From the NCBI RefSeq assembly GCF_037975245.1, contig NC_092580.1:8034501-8098500 (forward strand): a stretch of 64,000 nt of DNA, given 5' to 3'. Of this stretch, positions 1 to 11,957 are shown piece after piece. The DNA is from Apostichopus japonicus. Taxonomy: Eukaryota; Echinodermata; Holothuroidea; Aspidochirotida; Stichopodidae. A program made the translations under genes and the position numbers. Positions within the stretch are counted from its first letter, which is position 1. Each line of letters begins with the position of its first letter. The notes under the pieces were generated by a model, which was given only the letters and a program-made list of their open reading frames with translations, was not told the origin of the DNA and searched no databases.

Positions 1-1559
1 AGGGGTAGCATAATCTTAAGATAGTTAGAGTATACACAAAAGAAACATCACCAGGTCAGGGCATATAGTCAAGATGACAATGTATTGTATTGCCAGGTGA
101 TGCTAATTGTTACACTAGTAATTATGCGAGACATCACATCCAGCCAGTGAAGTGAGTGTTGGATAAGATTATTATTCACTCTCCAAAATACCACCATCGG
201 ATCGAGTCATGCTACGTTTCTTAGCTGAAAAAAGGCGGAGCTGTAATTTTGTGATTTTAACCTCTTAACCTTCATAAACTTCATATTTTTCACGTTATGG
301 TTCCAGAGATATTTAAAATCGCATTGAATATTTGCGATCAAGAGTGTAACAATGATCTTTCAATAAGGCGGGATACATTGCCTGGTATAAGCCTATAATA
401 AATATGTTGCCCCCCCCCCCCCATTATGATTTTTGCCAAATATCATGACTAATGAGACTATAAATGTACAGAAATGTCAAGTTTGGTACAAAATTTCATT
501 CCGGCTGCTTTTTGTCATGTTTCAGAGCTCACACTGTATGATCCATCAAAGTTATAGGCCTAAAATCAATTCCATATTATTACGGTAACATCAGAATCCT
601 AAACAGTTGAATACATATACGTTAATGCCAGAAATTTGTTTCCGAGCTCGGAGATGTTATTCGGAGAATCCTGACCAAAATGTGAAAACTGCTATTTTGC
701 GCTCAGATTGGACGATTTTCAAGGTCTGTAAAAGTTTTGGAAGGTGATTTGGAATCAGCAGAGCTGAAACCTTTAAATCTTAGAAATAGCTCTCCAGAAC
801 CGGAACATTCATAGACACAACATGCCCCATAGATTAATGTAATATAACTTTACACAATTTTGGAACAGGTCAACGGTCATTTTTGAGGTGAGCAAAGTTT
901 CCACATGAAACCCTTTAAACACATGTCTCACGATTCTTCAGGTATACTACAGTGCTGCTATAAGTTTGTCCAGTTTCAAGTTAAGCCCAGTTAATATATG
1001 TGCCTGTTGAATTGATAATACAGAGTAATTCATGTTGACAGCCTACTTGAGCACATGCTCTCGACCTAACACACATCGAGACCTGACGTCCAGTTCCCCA
1101 TGGTCATTGTACAGGGCTATTGTCAAACAAAGCACCTTTGCTACAGAAGTGCAGAGAGATATCCTATCCAGTAGCTGTGGTAGGTGTTTTTTCATCAGAG
1201 TTTTTCAAGATATCTTGTAAGAAATATGCGCAGTTTGAATCTTCTTGAAGCTTGTTCTACATTAGAATATATTTCTTTTGTGCCGGCAAGTAACCGGGTT
1301 TAAGTATCTTCACTCTGGTTTTTATACCCAACCTCCCTAATTTTACTCGGAATTTGAACTACTTTCTTTCTCTTTTTCTGACATTCGACCCGCTAAATCG
1401 CAATTTGGCAACATTTCTTCCTCAAATGTTGACCTTTTTCAATCATAGTTTGTGTATAAACTTTGACGTATGTTGAATTTGTAGATATTTTTTGTCGACA
1501 TTTTCAGTCCGGCTGATTGTTGGTTTTCATAACCAAATTTTAACATAGAAGTGTTGAAA
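1..1559. other. no gene recognised
   Basis: AT-rich sequence with a C homopolymer near 411-422. The small ORFs here have no recognisable protein character or splice context. A part next to 1560 could belong to the repeat that follows. Confidence 0.6.
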
Positions 1560-1849
1560 ATTAGGTGTTCCTGTTGGATTTTTTTTGCATTTCCAGGTGG
1601 CCTCAGATGCAATTTGGTGCAATATAGCACACTTCAACACCCACTCCATTTTGTAAACTTAATTTTGTATTTTCACCTGGCCTTAGATGCAATTTGGTGC
1701 TCCAAATGACATTTTTTGCTCATCTGGAAATGAAAAAGGGGTTTTCTGACTTGCGAACCGGGGGGGCGGAATGATACTTCCGCCCCTCCACATTTTTCAC
1801 TGGGGGGGGGGGCTGGCGCCCCCCCAGCCCCCCGGTTCCTACGCCCTTG
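1560..1849 (+). mobile_element. GGCGTAG-family repeat, copy 1
   Basis: This is closely similar to 21779-22044: the same GCAATTTGGTGC blocks, the same GCGGAATGATACTTCCGCCC palindrome, a G-run, and the same right terminus GGTTCCTACGCCCTTG ending at 1849. The left terminus is not visible, so it is truncated or diverged. It was identified by comparing copies within the window. Confidence 0.75.
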
Positions 1850-2122
1850 CTTTGATTCATTTTCTTCGACGTTGCTGTTGTTATCAACTGTTTGACCAGG
1901 GTACTGTTATGGTCGAGTATTGCTGAGCGCGTGTATGGATGACCGAATTAGTGGATAAAAGTCGGCGGACATTAATCCGATTAATGCTGAGGGAAAGGTT
2001 TAGAGGGAGAGAAAGATAGAGAAAGGTGAACAGAGAGAGGAGGGGAGGGGGGGTGCACATTGCGTGCATTTGGTCTATTTGGGGTTTGGCACTCCCGGGC
2101 AAGTGGCATTTGCGGGGTTGTA

Positions 2123-2130
2123 TGACGTCA
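2123..2130 (+). promoter_or_regulatory. perfect CRE octamer TGACGTCA
   Basis: This is an exact palindromic CREB/ATF site. A second copy lies at 3485-3492, with GC-rich sequence between the two. It is only suggestive of a promoter. Confidence 0.35.
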
Positions 2131-2883
2131 CTCTCACTTATGCGCACGTACGTACGTACACAAAACTAAACCAATACTCGATCGTTCAAAGTCACCGTAT
2201 GTAGGCCTACTATTACTAGTACATCCACGAAAAGAGTATAGAGTACGGTATTTGCAAACGATACCAATTGAGCCCATATAGTTAATATTTAAGGCTAATA
2301 AATTTATGTACGTACATTTTAAGGAAACAGTACCTAAAAGTGAAGAAGCTTGCCTTGTGTTGATATTACAGTGCTTAGGCCTATATGATAAAGGCTAGGT
2401 CTGGTACTAGTTGTAATAGCCCTACTATTACTAACGCAGTACCACCAGTACCGGACATACAACCTAAGTATAGGTACTGTAGTCTTACCGATTCAAGTCA
2501 CAAGCACAATACGTCATGCAAATTCCATCTTTACTTATTCCTTCAGTTGCACTAACTTATAGGCCTAGGCTTATGTTACTTGTTGGCCTATGTGGGCGAG
2601 TATACCCCGTCCGAAAGTTTACTGCCAATGACAATCTTGCAGTAATTTCGTTCATACAGGCTTTAATCAGGACTTTTTTTTCTATATAGAAATCACTTCA
2701 GGTTAATGTAATTTGCTGTAATAAATGTTTAGCTTCCTTGATATTTGCAAACCTTTTTGGCGTATTTTTGCTTACTAAGCCAACTAAGGCCATGTATAAC
2801 GGGTTGAAATATGGGACCCCACCAAAATTTCATATTTTTTTTGGCGCATGTGGCGGTCCATAGCGTGGAACGTCCATGTAGAG

Positions 2884-2945
2884 ACTGTTGCAAAATTGCC
2901 ATTATGCACTGTTACACCAAGTTTTTCCTGTTCTCTCTTCTCCAG
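2884..2945 (+). repeat. duplicated acceptor-like cassette, copy A (ends CAG|GTAAG)
   Basis: Sixty-two bases are about 90% identical by eye to 3804-3864. They end in a strong polypyrimidine tract and CAG. In this copy the CAG is followed directly by GTAAG, the layout of a zero-length exon or recursive splice site. Confidence 0.5.
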
Positions 2946-3484
2946 GTAAGATGGTCTTTTATTCCTACCTTTTGGCTAAATCAAGTACTAATAGGCCCAT
3001 CATAAATGTTTAGAGGTCTTAAATATATTGGTTTTATGTGTGGATGACCTGTTGTTAAGTAGCAAATAAGTAAGGAATAAACTATAATTTGTGACAGTGG
3101 CATGCGTAAGCTCATGTCCGTTAGGTTATTAGTATACTGTGTGTGTGCATGCCATAGAAATCGATAAGGATGCATGGTGCATGCTAACATAGCGTAATGA
3201 CTACCGTAGAGTACATGGGGATTGCAGTGTTAACAAAGCTGACAGGTTATTTTCCGTCAGGAATTGTTAGCTATTTTATTGGGAAAATGGATGTAGGATG
3301 AAGGATTACAGTTGTTATTTTTAATAACAGTTGATATTGATTAATTATGTTATTTTAGAGTTTTGGTATGACGCAGGAGTGACCATTTCGAAGGTGTTTG
3401 TGTGCAGCATTTGTTCGTACGTGATAAAAGTGTAGGCTATGGCTGTATGATTATGGCGGCCATAGCCTCGTGGTCACTGTGAAG

Positions 3485-3492
3485 TGACGTCA
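3485..3492 (+). promoter_or_regulatory. CRE octamer in promoter-like segment
   Basis: TGACGTCA lies 25 nt after a YY1-like ATGGCGGCC (3454-3462) and about 110 nt before a donor-like CG|GTGAGT at 3603. It is a candidate promoter and 5' exon for the recombinase-like gene downstream. No TATA box was noted. Confidence 0.35.
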
Positions 3493-3803
3493 CGATTGAT
3501 GTTGTCATTTGGGGGAATCCCCTGAATTGCGTTGTCGGCAACGATGGTATTACTAGTGCATATAGTTCAATTGAATCATTCTGAGTGTGTGTCAAGACCT
3601 CGGTGAGTTAATGCATATTTCCTTGATAGTGGGAAAAAGTATATGTAATAAATTAGTTCTGCTGAACTGTCAAACTAGGTGGAAACACCTAAAAGTCCTG
3701 GATTTAGATTTTAAGTAAGTCAGATGCCAAAGAATTAGGATATTTAAGGAGGGCGAGTTAATATTTCATATGGTCCTGTTATTGAGCTGACATGTTGAAA
3801 TAA

Positions 3804-3864
3804 ACTGTTGCAAAATTGCCATTATGCAGTGTTATACCAAGTTTCCTTGTTCTCTCTTTTCCAG
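3804..3864 (+). repeat. duplicated acceptor-like cassette, copy B
   Basis: This is the second copy of the segment at 2884-2945, same orientation, ending TTTTCCAG at 3864. It is followed by TCTTCTACAGCTCCTCAATG and a donor-like GTAATA, so a 20-nt microexon is possible but unsupported. Confidence 0.45.
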
Positions 3865-4193
3865 TCTTCTACAGCTCCTCAATGGTAATAGTAAGTACAT
3901 AATGTTGTAGTTGAAGTAAAATGGCATCTATAGACACAAACTGATGCTATCATTTTGACAATATTTCACATATCTATATTATTTTGGACGTATCAGATCT
4001 CGTTTGGAGGAGGGGAGGGGGGTTGCACCTAGGGGACAAGGAAAAAATCTGGTTGGGCAATGCCCACCCATTCCCCTCATAGTTCTCGCACTGAGCACAG
4101 CAAAATCCTTAGTTATTTCTTTGTTAAATGTCATTTCTGTTAGAAACAAGGAAAAAATATCCTGGATCACATAGTGGGCTATATTATACAGAG

Positions 4194-4638
4194 GGGTCAT
4201 TCCATATCAAATCACCAGATTTTGGGGTATGTTGTAGTTTGACATTTTTGAAAAATTCCCAAATTTATTGTATGAGTGGACCACCATAAAATAAGCATAT
4301 TCTGAAAATTTCAGTTGCATTGATTTACAATTGGCCGATTTAAAATTCTTTGAAATTCCGCAATTTGTCGCCACCATGGCAATTTGGCATTTTCTTGACT
4401 TTTGAGGTCTCATTTCTCAGCAATTACATATTGTACTACCTTTCTATTACAGATGCCTATAGAGTCTTACCCATAGAACAGGAAAATAAAAAATTAGGCG
4501 ACAAAAATATTGTCTTGTGGAGTTAGGTCAACTTAAAAGTGTCAAATATTTAATTTTTGTACTTTTCACTAAAAAAATGTGCTATTTTGAGTGATGAATT
4601 GCTCCTAAACCATTGCTTCAGGGTACTTGATTCTTTCA
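4194..4638 (+). mobile_element. dispersed repeat (GGGTCATTCC family), copy 1
   Basis: It begins GGGTCATTCCATATCAAATC and ends near CTTGATTCTTTCA. A second copy at 9590-10024 is co-linear over the full length with small differences, and both stop at the same base. Such termini are widespread in marine invertebrate DNA. No terminal inverted repeat was seen. It does not encode a convincing protein. Confidence 0.75.
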
Positions 4639-5398
4639 GAGGTTATTATGTCTAGTACAAACATTACAAAATAATGATTACAATGCTTTCCTAGAATATG
4701 TTTGCAAGTTGTGCAACTCTAAAGTTGCTATTTCATGCTGCGATTCAGCATGAGGTAGGGGTTTTGATGCCAATTTTTTACCAAAGTAACCATGTTAGAG
4801 GTGTCAGGGTTTATACTTTATTAATAAGTATAAAGTTCTTACACATTAAGAAATTTCAGGGTTCAAGCTGTTCTCAATATTAATTTATGAAGTTGTTAAG
4901 TTGCTCCGATGTACAAAAGAAGTCGTTTTTGACGGCCAATAACTCAAAACGCGTCAAATTAAAAAAAATTGATAATTTTTTCTGGAAGAGATATAGTACC
5001 ACCCTGTTTGTACAAAAAATTTCAGGAGGGTGTTTTGCCTTATTTTGAAATGAAATAATTTTGAAAGAAATAGTATTTTGTTATATGAAATTAAAAACTG
5101 CACAGTATTGAACTGAATGACCTTGAAGTACAGTACAATACCCAGGGTCAAAACTCATGGAACATCAAAACAGGCAAAAACGTTTTTTGTAAAATCCCAA
5201 ACTTTGAGGATTTTTTTTGAGGTCGTTTGTTAGCTGCAAGCACTAACAGTTCCAATGGGCATTGTGGATGTCTTGTATTGTTTGTTTTATCATTAAACAT
5301 CTTCATCAGAAATGTCTCTGAATTGCAATATGCATTATATTCTATTAAATTCTTATTACAAGTCATTCATAATTAGCTTAATTTTATTTCTTATCTAG

Positions 5399-5525
5399 TG
5401 ATCCTATCCGGCATTCCAAAGAGCCACAATACAAGAGAAAGCCAAGGGATTGTATCGTTCCCAGATGCCACGCAAAGATGCTGATCCGGCTTGACAACCA
5501 TCTGGTAGCAGTACATAAGTTAAAG
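5399..5525 (+). pseudogene. recombinase-like block 1: zinc-finger-like motif
   Basis: After an AG acceptor and one leftover base it reads DPIRHSKEPQYKRKPRDC, then IVPRCHAKMLIRLDNHLVAV and HKLK, then donor GTATC. Cys-x4-Cys...His-x4-His is a plausible zinc site. It begins mid-codon, so at least one upstream exon is implied. Confidence 0.6.
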
Positions 5526-6364
5526 GTATCAGATATAGTTTTGAGACCATTTTAAATTCCAGACCAAAATGAAAATTCCAGTCTCAATATTAGTCTCATA
5601 CAAAATCAGTGAAGCTGTAAGGTACAGGGAAAGCTGCATACATAAATTTGTTCACAATAATATTTGCCCTTCATTAGCATGAACATTCTACGACTAGCAT
5701 CAGAATGATCTTTCCTGCTTTTGTATCTGATTATATATTCATGTAGCAATTATTACCAACATATAAATATACAGTGCTTTTTCTATAAACTTATTAGTGT
5801 AAATTTCTAAAACATCAGATCTCAAACTTTAGAAAATTTAAATAATTAAATTTGCACAACAGCATTGGCATTAGCCTGTCCATATTTCAAAAGTTTAGTT
5901 GTTGCGTTTGAGTCAAAAAATATGGATTACTACAAACACATGTAAAACCATTTTAGCTAGCATAATTGAGCAAATCTAATACTGAGATATGTACAATAAT
6001 GTAATAGTGTTGGTTATAGGTATACTGACTTGATAGAATATTTAATGGCAGGTAGAGTAGTTACAGTAACCCTTCATTCCTGTTTGGTTGGTGAAATGGT
6101 AATTAAGTGAAGTGATCAGATGGCAGGGAGGGGAGGTTCAGGCCATTCATGGGGGTCGACACACCAATTAAAGAGAACATGGCTTTGCTGTCTTTTGTAA
6201 CACATTCAATACAAATACTTTTTTTGTGTCATATATTTTTCCTAGAACTGCATTTGTTAAATTCTGGAAGAATTTCTTTCTAGCTAAATAATATTTTATT
6301 GAACACAGCATGATATAAGTGTCTCAGATAGTAATCATTTCTTAATTTACTTATATTTTCACAG

Positions 6365-6449
6365 AGAGTGTTTACTCGTATTTTGTTGGAAACGAGGATT
6401 AAATACAATGACGTGGAGGAAACACCAGCGAAGATGTCGATAGATGAAA
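6365..6449 (+). pseudogene. recombinase-like block 2
   Basis: Eighty-five bases are open in phase with block 1: RVFTRILLETRIKYNDVEET through KMSIDE plus one base, with donor GTATGT. No domain is recognised; it links the finger to the core-binding-like region. Confidence 0.55.
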
Positions 6450-6655
6450 GTATGTTATAAAGTATCCATAGAATGAATTATGACTAGAATATATGGCTTA
6501 TTGATTTTACCATGAACTGGACAAATTTGCACCATGATATTTTAATTTGCTGTCGTTTTATACCGAATTTTCTTACTGTGACTACCCGTTTAAATATTGT
6601 TATGGCCATTACACCACTGCATGACCAACCCAAAATGAAATTGATGTGTATTATT

Positions 6656-7847
6656 TAGTGTTTGCATGGGTTATCCGGGTACCCGGGTACCCGCCGGACG
6701 TGATACTACCCGGTTCCTAATTTATTACCCAAATCCTAAGCAAAGTGTGATTTAAAAAAAAAAAAAAAATTGACAAACCGACGGTTAGGCAGATTTCCCA
6801 TTGACCTAGTGTGTTGTTAGGCTACCATGTGGTCGAAGATAACAGCAATAACGAAATACCCGCCCGACGTGATACTACCCGGTTCCTAATTTATTACCCG
6901 AATCCTACGCAAAGTGTGATTTAAAAAAAAAAAAAAATTGCAAACCGATGGTTAGGCAGATTTCCCATTGACTTAGTGTGTTGTTAGGCTACCATGTGGT
7001 CGAAGATAACAGCAATAACGAAAGTTTTCCATGGATATCTTATAACTGCGTCACAATTTCAGCTAATAAACAGATGGCTAGGCTAGATTACCCCCATTGA
7101 CTTAGTGTGGTGTTAGGCAACCATGTGGTCGAACGTAACAGCAATAACGAAAGTATTCCATGGATGTCTTATAACTGCGTCACAACTTCAGCAAATAAAC
7201 AGATGGTTAGGCTAAGCTAGATTTCTCATTGACTTAGTGTGGTGTTAGGCTACCATGTGGAAGAAATAATTTACTCATTCGTTTATTTCATAGAAGGAAA
7301 GGCTGACAAGGAATTTTACGAGATTTTTATGGATTATAGACGGGATAACTAAAAAACAGAAATCGCAAGTGGCTTTTTACTAATCGTTTATTCCAAATGC
7401 GATCACTTTGCGCGAAACGCGCAATATCGCGGCAAATGCGAACCCTGGGCCTGCATAATAGATAGTAGTAGTAGTAACAACTAAATTGGATATTTATATG
7501 GTTTGATCCAATAGACGTGCACGAGTAAGCATAAGCAGCGGCGGCAGTGCGATGTTAGTAGTAATGCTAATTATAATTAAATAATTAATTTATTAACAAG
7601 TTAATGAAAGAAACAAAAGCAAATAAATATTATTGAGGAGGGTTTTATACCTTATCTTACACCTACGTATTTGAACATGAAAACATTGTCAGTAGAGAAT
7701 ATAATGCATTTATTACAGCATCCAATATGTAATTTCTTGAAAATCGTGATACACGAGGGTAAACAATTTTTTCCGGGTACCCGGATACCCGACGGGTAAC
7801 GCCCCTCGGGTACCCGGTTCCCGATTTTTGGACCCGTGTAAACACTA
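6656..7847. mobile_element. non-autonomous hAT-type DNA transposon, 1,192 bp
   Basis: The terminal inverted repeats are TAGTGTTTGCATGGGT on the left and TAGTGTTTACACGGGT as the reverse complement of the right end, a 14 of 16 match. Both are followed by CCGGGTACCCG-type motifs. A perfect 8-bp target duplication, GTATTATT, flanks it at 6648-6655 and 7848-7855. TIR style and duplication length point to the hAT superfamily. The interior holds tandem copies of a roughly 165-bp unit (from 6690 and 6860, partial copies to about 7265) and no transposase. It lies in intron 2 of the recombinase-like pseudogene. Confidence 0.88.
6690..7265 (+). repeat. internal tandem repeat of the hAT element
   Basis: Two nearly complete units (about 6690-6858 and 6860-7022) share GACGTGATACTACCCGG, an A-run, and GTTAGGCTACCATGTGGTCG. 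Two shorter degenerate units follow, near 7068 and 7195. Such subterminal repetition is common in hAT-type non-autonomous elements. Confidence 0.75.
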
Positions 7848-8474
7848 GTATTATTATACACATTATTATTTTGTATTATTATGTAATTGTCTAATTCACC
7901 TGAAAAGTACATTATCATGTTGTTCCAAATATGCATTGAGATAATCGTCATGAAAATATTGTGAAAAGGGTGGTGTCCACGAAGCGCCCTGTTAGATGAT
8001 CGACAGGGCAGACCCAATATACTCTGTCCTGAGAGATTTAAATTTATTTTAGAGCTATGAAGAGCATAGTTTATGATGTTCTGGAGAAAAGTGACAATGG
8101 TGTCATTTTCAAAGGTTTAAATTCTAAAATTCATTGGAATAAGAATGAGTGTATTATAGTTCAAGGACTACAAAGTTTATGATCTACTGAAGGACATTGG
8201 TATGAAAAGTTTGTTTCTTCTATAAACAAGTAAATATTAAGCATGACATATGTAGGTAATTAAGTTTTTGCCCTAAGCATTAATGTTTATTAAGAATTTT
8301 ACTTGTAGAGCATAGTCTGTGCAATACAAGGTTGACATTAAATGTAACCTACAAAGATGATGTTTGCTGCCATTCAGGTTTATTAGAAGATTACAATTTT
8401 ACTTTGAAATCATTGACTACATTTTCTCTGCATGATTTTGGAATAACTCGTACATATTGATTTACTTTCTGCAG

Positions 8475-8637
8475 GTTACTCTGTATTTGACGGGGCCGCC
8501 CAGCATCTACTCCTGCTTGCTAGTGGGGGAGCATCTGCAAAGAAGACTGTCTACAACCACGTCTTGCAGATGAAGAAAATCTCAGAGATGGCAGGCGGAG
8601 TGAAGGAGTTGTTTGCAAACAGTTCTAGGCTGAGAAA
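8475..8637 (+). pseudogene. recombinase-like block 3: core-binding-like segment
   Basis: Fifty-three codons are in phase with block 2, containing FDGAAQHLLLLASGGASAKK, TVYNHVLQMKKISEMAGGVK and ELFANSSRLR. The GG-x-S-x-KT-x3-HV-Q pattern is typical of the helical DNA-binding region of this recombinase-like family. It ends in phase 2 before GTGAGT, whereas block 4 needs phase 0. Confidence 0.65.
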
Positions 8638-9394
8638 GTGAGTGAATTATTCTCATGTCAGTTTGCCATTGTGCAAGCCAAAGATTGGATAATCGATGTG
8701 CCACACAAGAACCTATTGATTATATTTAGACTTGCCAAAGCAGAGTCATATTCTGTTCACAGTTTAATTACATACCCAGCCTTCTGGCAATATACATTAC
8801 TCTTATGTGTAGTGAGACTTACAGCATGATCAAAGTGATCCATTCAATAATTGGTTAAGTAGATCGGTTAGAATAATTACTTTCATGACATGGGTGAAAG
8901 CTACTGTAGGTCTTGCTGCTGTGTCCCATGGGTAGGTAGCAGACTTATGAAAGGTGCTACTCAGTTGATTTCCACGCTTCTAAAGTTTGCCACATCAGTG
9001 ATACCTTGAAACCCCTAGTCTGCTGTCTGCCTATAATCCTTAAAAAGAAATTTAAAAATAATTTAACTTGAAAAGTTCTTGCAACTAATTAAGGACTTGA
9101 TATGATACGATAGATATTTACAGACATCATCCTGTGGTTTTATGCTCATAGTGGATGATTCCTATGCAAAGAATCAGAGTATTAATGTTGTGGGTATATA
9201 TGCATGGATTTGTGAAGGCTAGCATTTCTGCTTATTTAAGTAAACAGGCAACCTTGTGAGGGAGAAATGGTATAGAAATGATATTTACATGGATAATCCG
9301 TGCAGTCAAGCAATCATGGCATTTAATCCTGACTGCCCTTGCTCCAATAATGCATATTGGCTGTGAATTCGAGGAGGAATTTTCTGTTTTTGGT

Positions 9395-9589
9395 GGCAAT
9401 TATACCATCATTATACCGATTTAAATCGACATATACCAATTTCCTTCGACTTATACCAGTTTCCAGCAGCTTAAATTGACTTCTACCGATTTAAATCGAC
9501 ATATACCAGTTTAATTCTACATATCATCGATTTAAATCGACATAATATGCCAGTTTAATTTGACATATCATCGATTTAAATCGACATAT
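9395..9589 (+). repeat. short tandem repeat containing CGATTTAAATCG palindromes
   Basis: Degenerate units combine CGATTTAAATCGACATA with ATACCAGTTT. The core CGATTTAAATCG is a 12-bp palindrome found four times. No function is apparent. Confidence 0.7.
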
Positions 9590-10024
9590 GGGTCATTCCG
9601 TGTCAAATCACGGATGGCTGTTGCTGCACCCTCTCCAAAAATTCCCAAACTTTTTGTATGATTGGACCACCATGAAATAAGCATATTCTGAAAATTTCAG
9701 TTGCATTGCTTTACAATTGGCCAATTAATCACACTTTGAAATTCCGCAATTTGTCGCCACCATGGCATTTTGGCATTTTCTTGACTTTTGAGGTCTCATT
9801 TCTCAGCAATTAAACATTCTACTACCTTTCTATTACATATGCCTATGGAGTCTATCCCATAAAACAGGAAAATAAAAAATTAGGCTACAGAAATATTGTC
9901 TTGTGGAGTTAGGTCAACCTAAAAGTGTCAAAATATTCGATTTTTGTACTTTTCACTTAAAAATGTGCTATTTTTAGTGATGAATTGCTCTTAAACCATT
10001 GCTACAGGGTACTTGATTCTTTCA
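9590..10024 (+). mobile_element. dispersed repeat (GGGTCATTCC family), copy 2
   Basis: A co-linear copy of 4194-4638, same orientation, lying between recombinase-like blocks 3 and 4. Its left end abuts the TTTAAATCGACATAT tandem tract, which suggests insertion into or at the edge of that tract. Confidence 0.75.
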
Positions 10025-10333
10025 TTGTAATTAAAAAGGAATGGTAAGTATATGCACAAATGGTCAACTGCAGATGGTAACAATTTGGATACAACATGAC
10101 ATTTCTAACTAAGTATCAATGAAGCAATTTATGTAATGTATCACCAGTTCCCCCTATTATATTGTTTGGGAATGGGTCAGGAGAGAGGAAAGGTGGCTAT
10201 TGGGGAATGATGAGTATGGGTGTGAGGGAGGGGTAAGGGTAGGGAGATGAAAGAAATTTGAATATGATTACTCTCATAAATGCTTTCTGAAACTGCATGA
10301 TTGTAATTCCCCACATATTGTTTTACATTTCAG

Positions 10334-10406
10334 TATCATGACCACCATGCAAAAACAAAAGCCCCAAAGACCATAATGAAGTACCTAGAATCTGTTAAGA
10401 AACTAA
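10334..10406 (+). pseudogene. recombinase-like block 4
   Basis: It reads YHDHHAKTKAPKTIMKYLES-VKKL plus one base, donor GTATGT. The TI-x-KYLES-V-KL motif fits the end of a SAM-like core-binding domain. Read in block 3's phase, the block hits TAA after about 13 codons, so the join is broken. Confidence 0.6.
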
Positions 10407-10858
10407 GTATGTACATGATGATAGAAGAGGAGGGGGGGGGGGGGGAACCCTTCTAGCAATCACCCAGGCAAAAAAAGTTGGCCAAAACTGAGAGGCTAGC
10501 ATCAGCCTTAATCAAGGGGCTGAGCCCCTTGCAAAGAGGAGGGAGAGGCAAATGAAATCCGAGATTAGAGGTGAGAACTTTGTCAAGCATAATGAACCCT
10601 ACATATTCTTGTGTGAGTATGTCTCATGATGGAATCAATATATCTGTATGTATATATGCTTTTGATCATATGCAAAATCATCCCTTATTAATTTAACTAT
10701 GATTAATTGTTTGGTAAACAATAAAAATGTTAACACTTACTACCAATTTCATGCAGAATAATGATCAGTACCTCAAGCAAGTATTACGTTTATACTGGTC
10801 TGCCTCCATTTCATTCAGTGCCTAATAGCTCTTACATACTTTCTTTTTCTAAACACAG

Positions 10859-10932
10859 ACAAAATGATTGATGCCACAGACATTCAACAATTCTGCATGA
10901 TGCTGAAGAATTGGAGACAAAACCACACATAA
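10859..10932 (+). pseudogene. recombinase-like block 5
   Basis: In phase with block 4 it reads NKMIDATDIQQFCMMLKNWR-QNHT and then TAA immediately before GTAAGT. The stop and its phase are incompatible with block 6, so this is either a disabling change or a misplaced donor. Confidence 0.5.
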
Positions 10933-11657
10933 GTAAGTTGCATTATCTTGAAGTAATTTATAGGAGTCAGCTAAAACTGATGCAATCATGTTGGTGTCTG
11001 GGTGTGTATGTGGCAATAAGATTGTGAACAAAGTACCTCCAGAATCACATATTATATTGATACCTGGCATACTTGGTTTATATGCTGGGTAGTAGATGAT
11101 CTCTATTATTGGTGAATAGTCGTGATTGGGCTTGGTTTACTGAGGCCTATAACAAATACGGTAGCTTTGGCCTTGTTGGTTTCCATTTTGATATTTCTTT
11201 TAATCAGTATTGCCATTTTATTCCTATAAGCCTTCTATGTTTATTGCATTGTACTATGGATGTTTTTCTCCAAGATCCATATGTATTACACTCCCAAGCA
11301 GTTTAGCATGGTTGTCCTTGAAATTTGGTATTTGCCATAGGCCTACCATGTTTTCTGAGTGAAACCGGTCAAAATATTTCAATTCAACCCAGGACTCATT
11401 GCAGTGTGTCAATTTTCATGTACTGGGAAAAAGGACTGCCTTTGACTTAACAAAAGTTCTGTGTTACTTTAATGCACATGTACATTATTTTACTGGTTGT
11501 TATCATAAATATAATTTCTGGGCTAGCACATTGACAAATTGTTGCCAACCAAAAAATAGTTTGTTTTGGTGGTGGTTTTCCACAAAAAGATATTGTATGA
11601 ATGAACAGGGTTATTCAACGGTCTAGCGTGCATTTATCACATGATTCATGCACTCCA

Positions 11658-11745
11658 GGGGTTAATGCTATCACTGGATGCACTCGAGCTGCGTCCTCGT
11701 GCATCCCTTGCATTATTCTCAACCATGCATTAATCCTGTGAAGAA
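11658..11745. repeat. compact structured segment, nested inverted repeats
   Basis: An outer pair GGTTAATGC / GCATTAATCC encloses an inner perfect pair GGATGCAC (11676-11683) / GTGCATCC (11699-11706). This could be a small MITE relic. It lies between recombinase-like blocks 5 and 6. Confidence 0.4.
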
Positions 11746-11957
11746 CATACGATAGGCCGTTGATTAACCCCTCATTAAGAACATAAATTTCATTTTATGT
11801 CACTGTCATATCTATCAATCATTTGTAATGGATTATGGCACAAATTTGAATGTGATCATTATGTGGTGCCCAAGAGTTTGAAGGCAGTTAAGCAATTTTA
11901 GATGCAAAGTGATTTTGGTTAATTTTCTGACAATAAGATCCTCTTTCATATTTGTAG

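Noticed and set aside
7652-8017. 121-residue minus-strand frame
   Set aside because: It straddles the right end of the hAT element and the target duplication, so it cannot be an ancestral gene.
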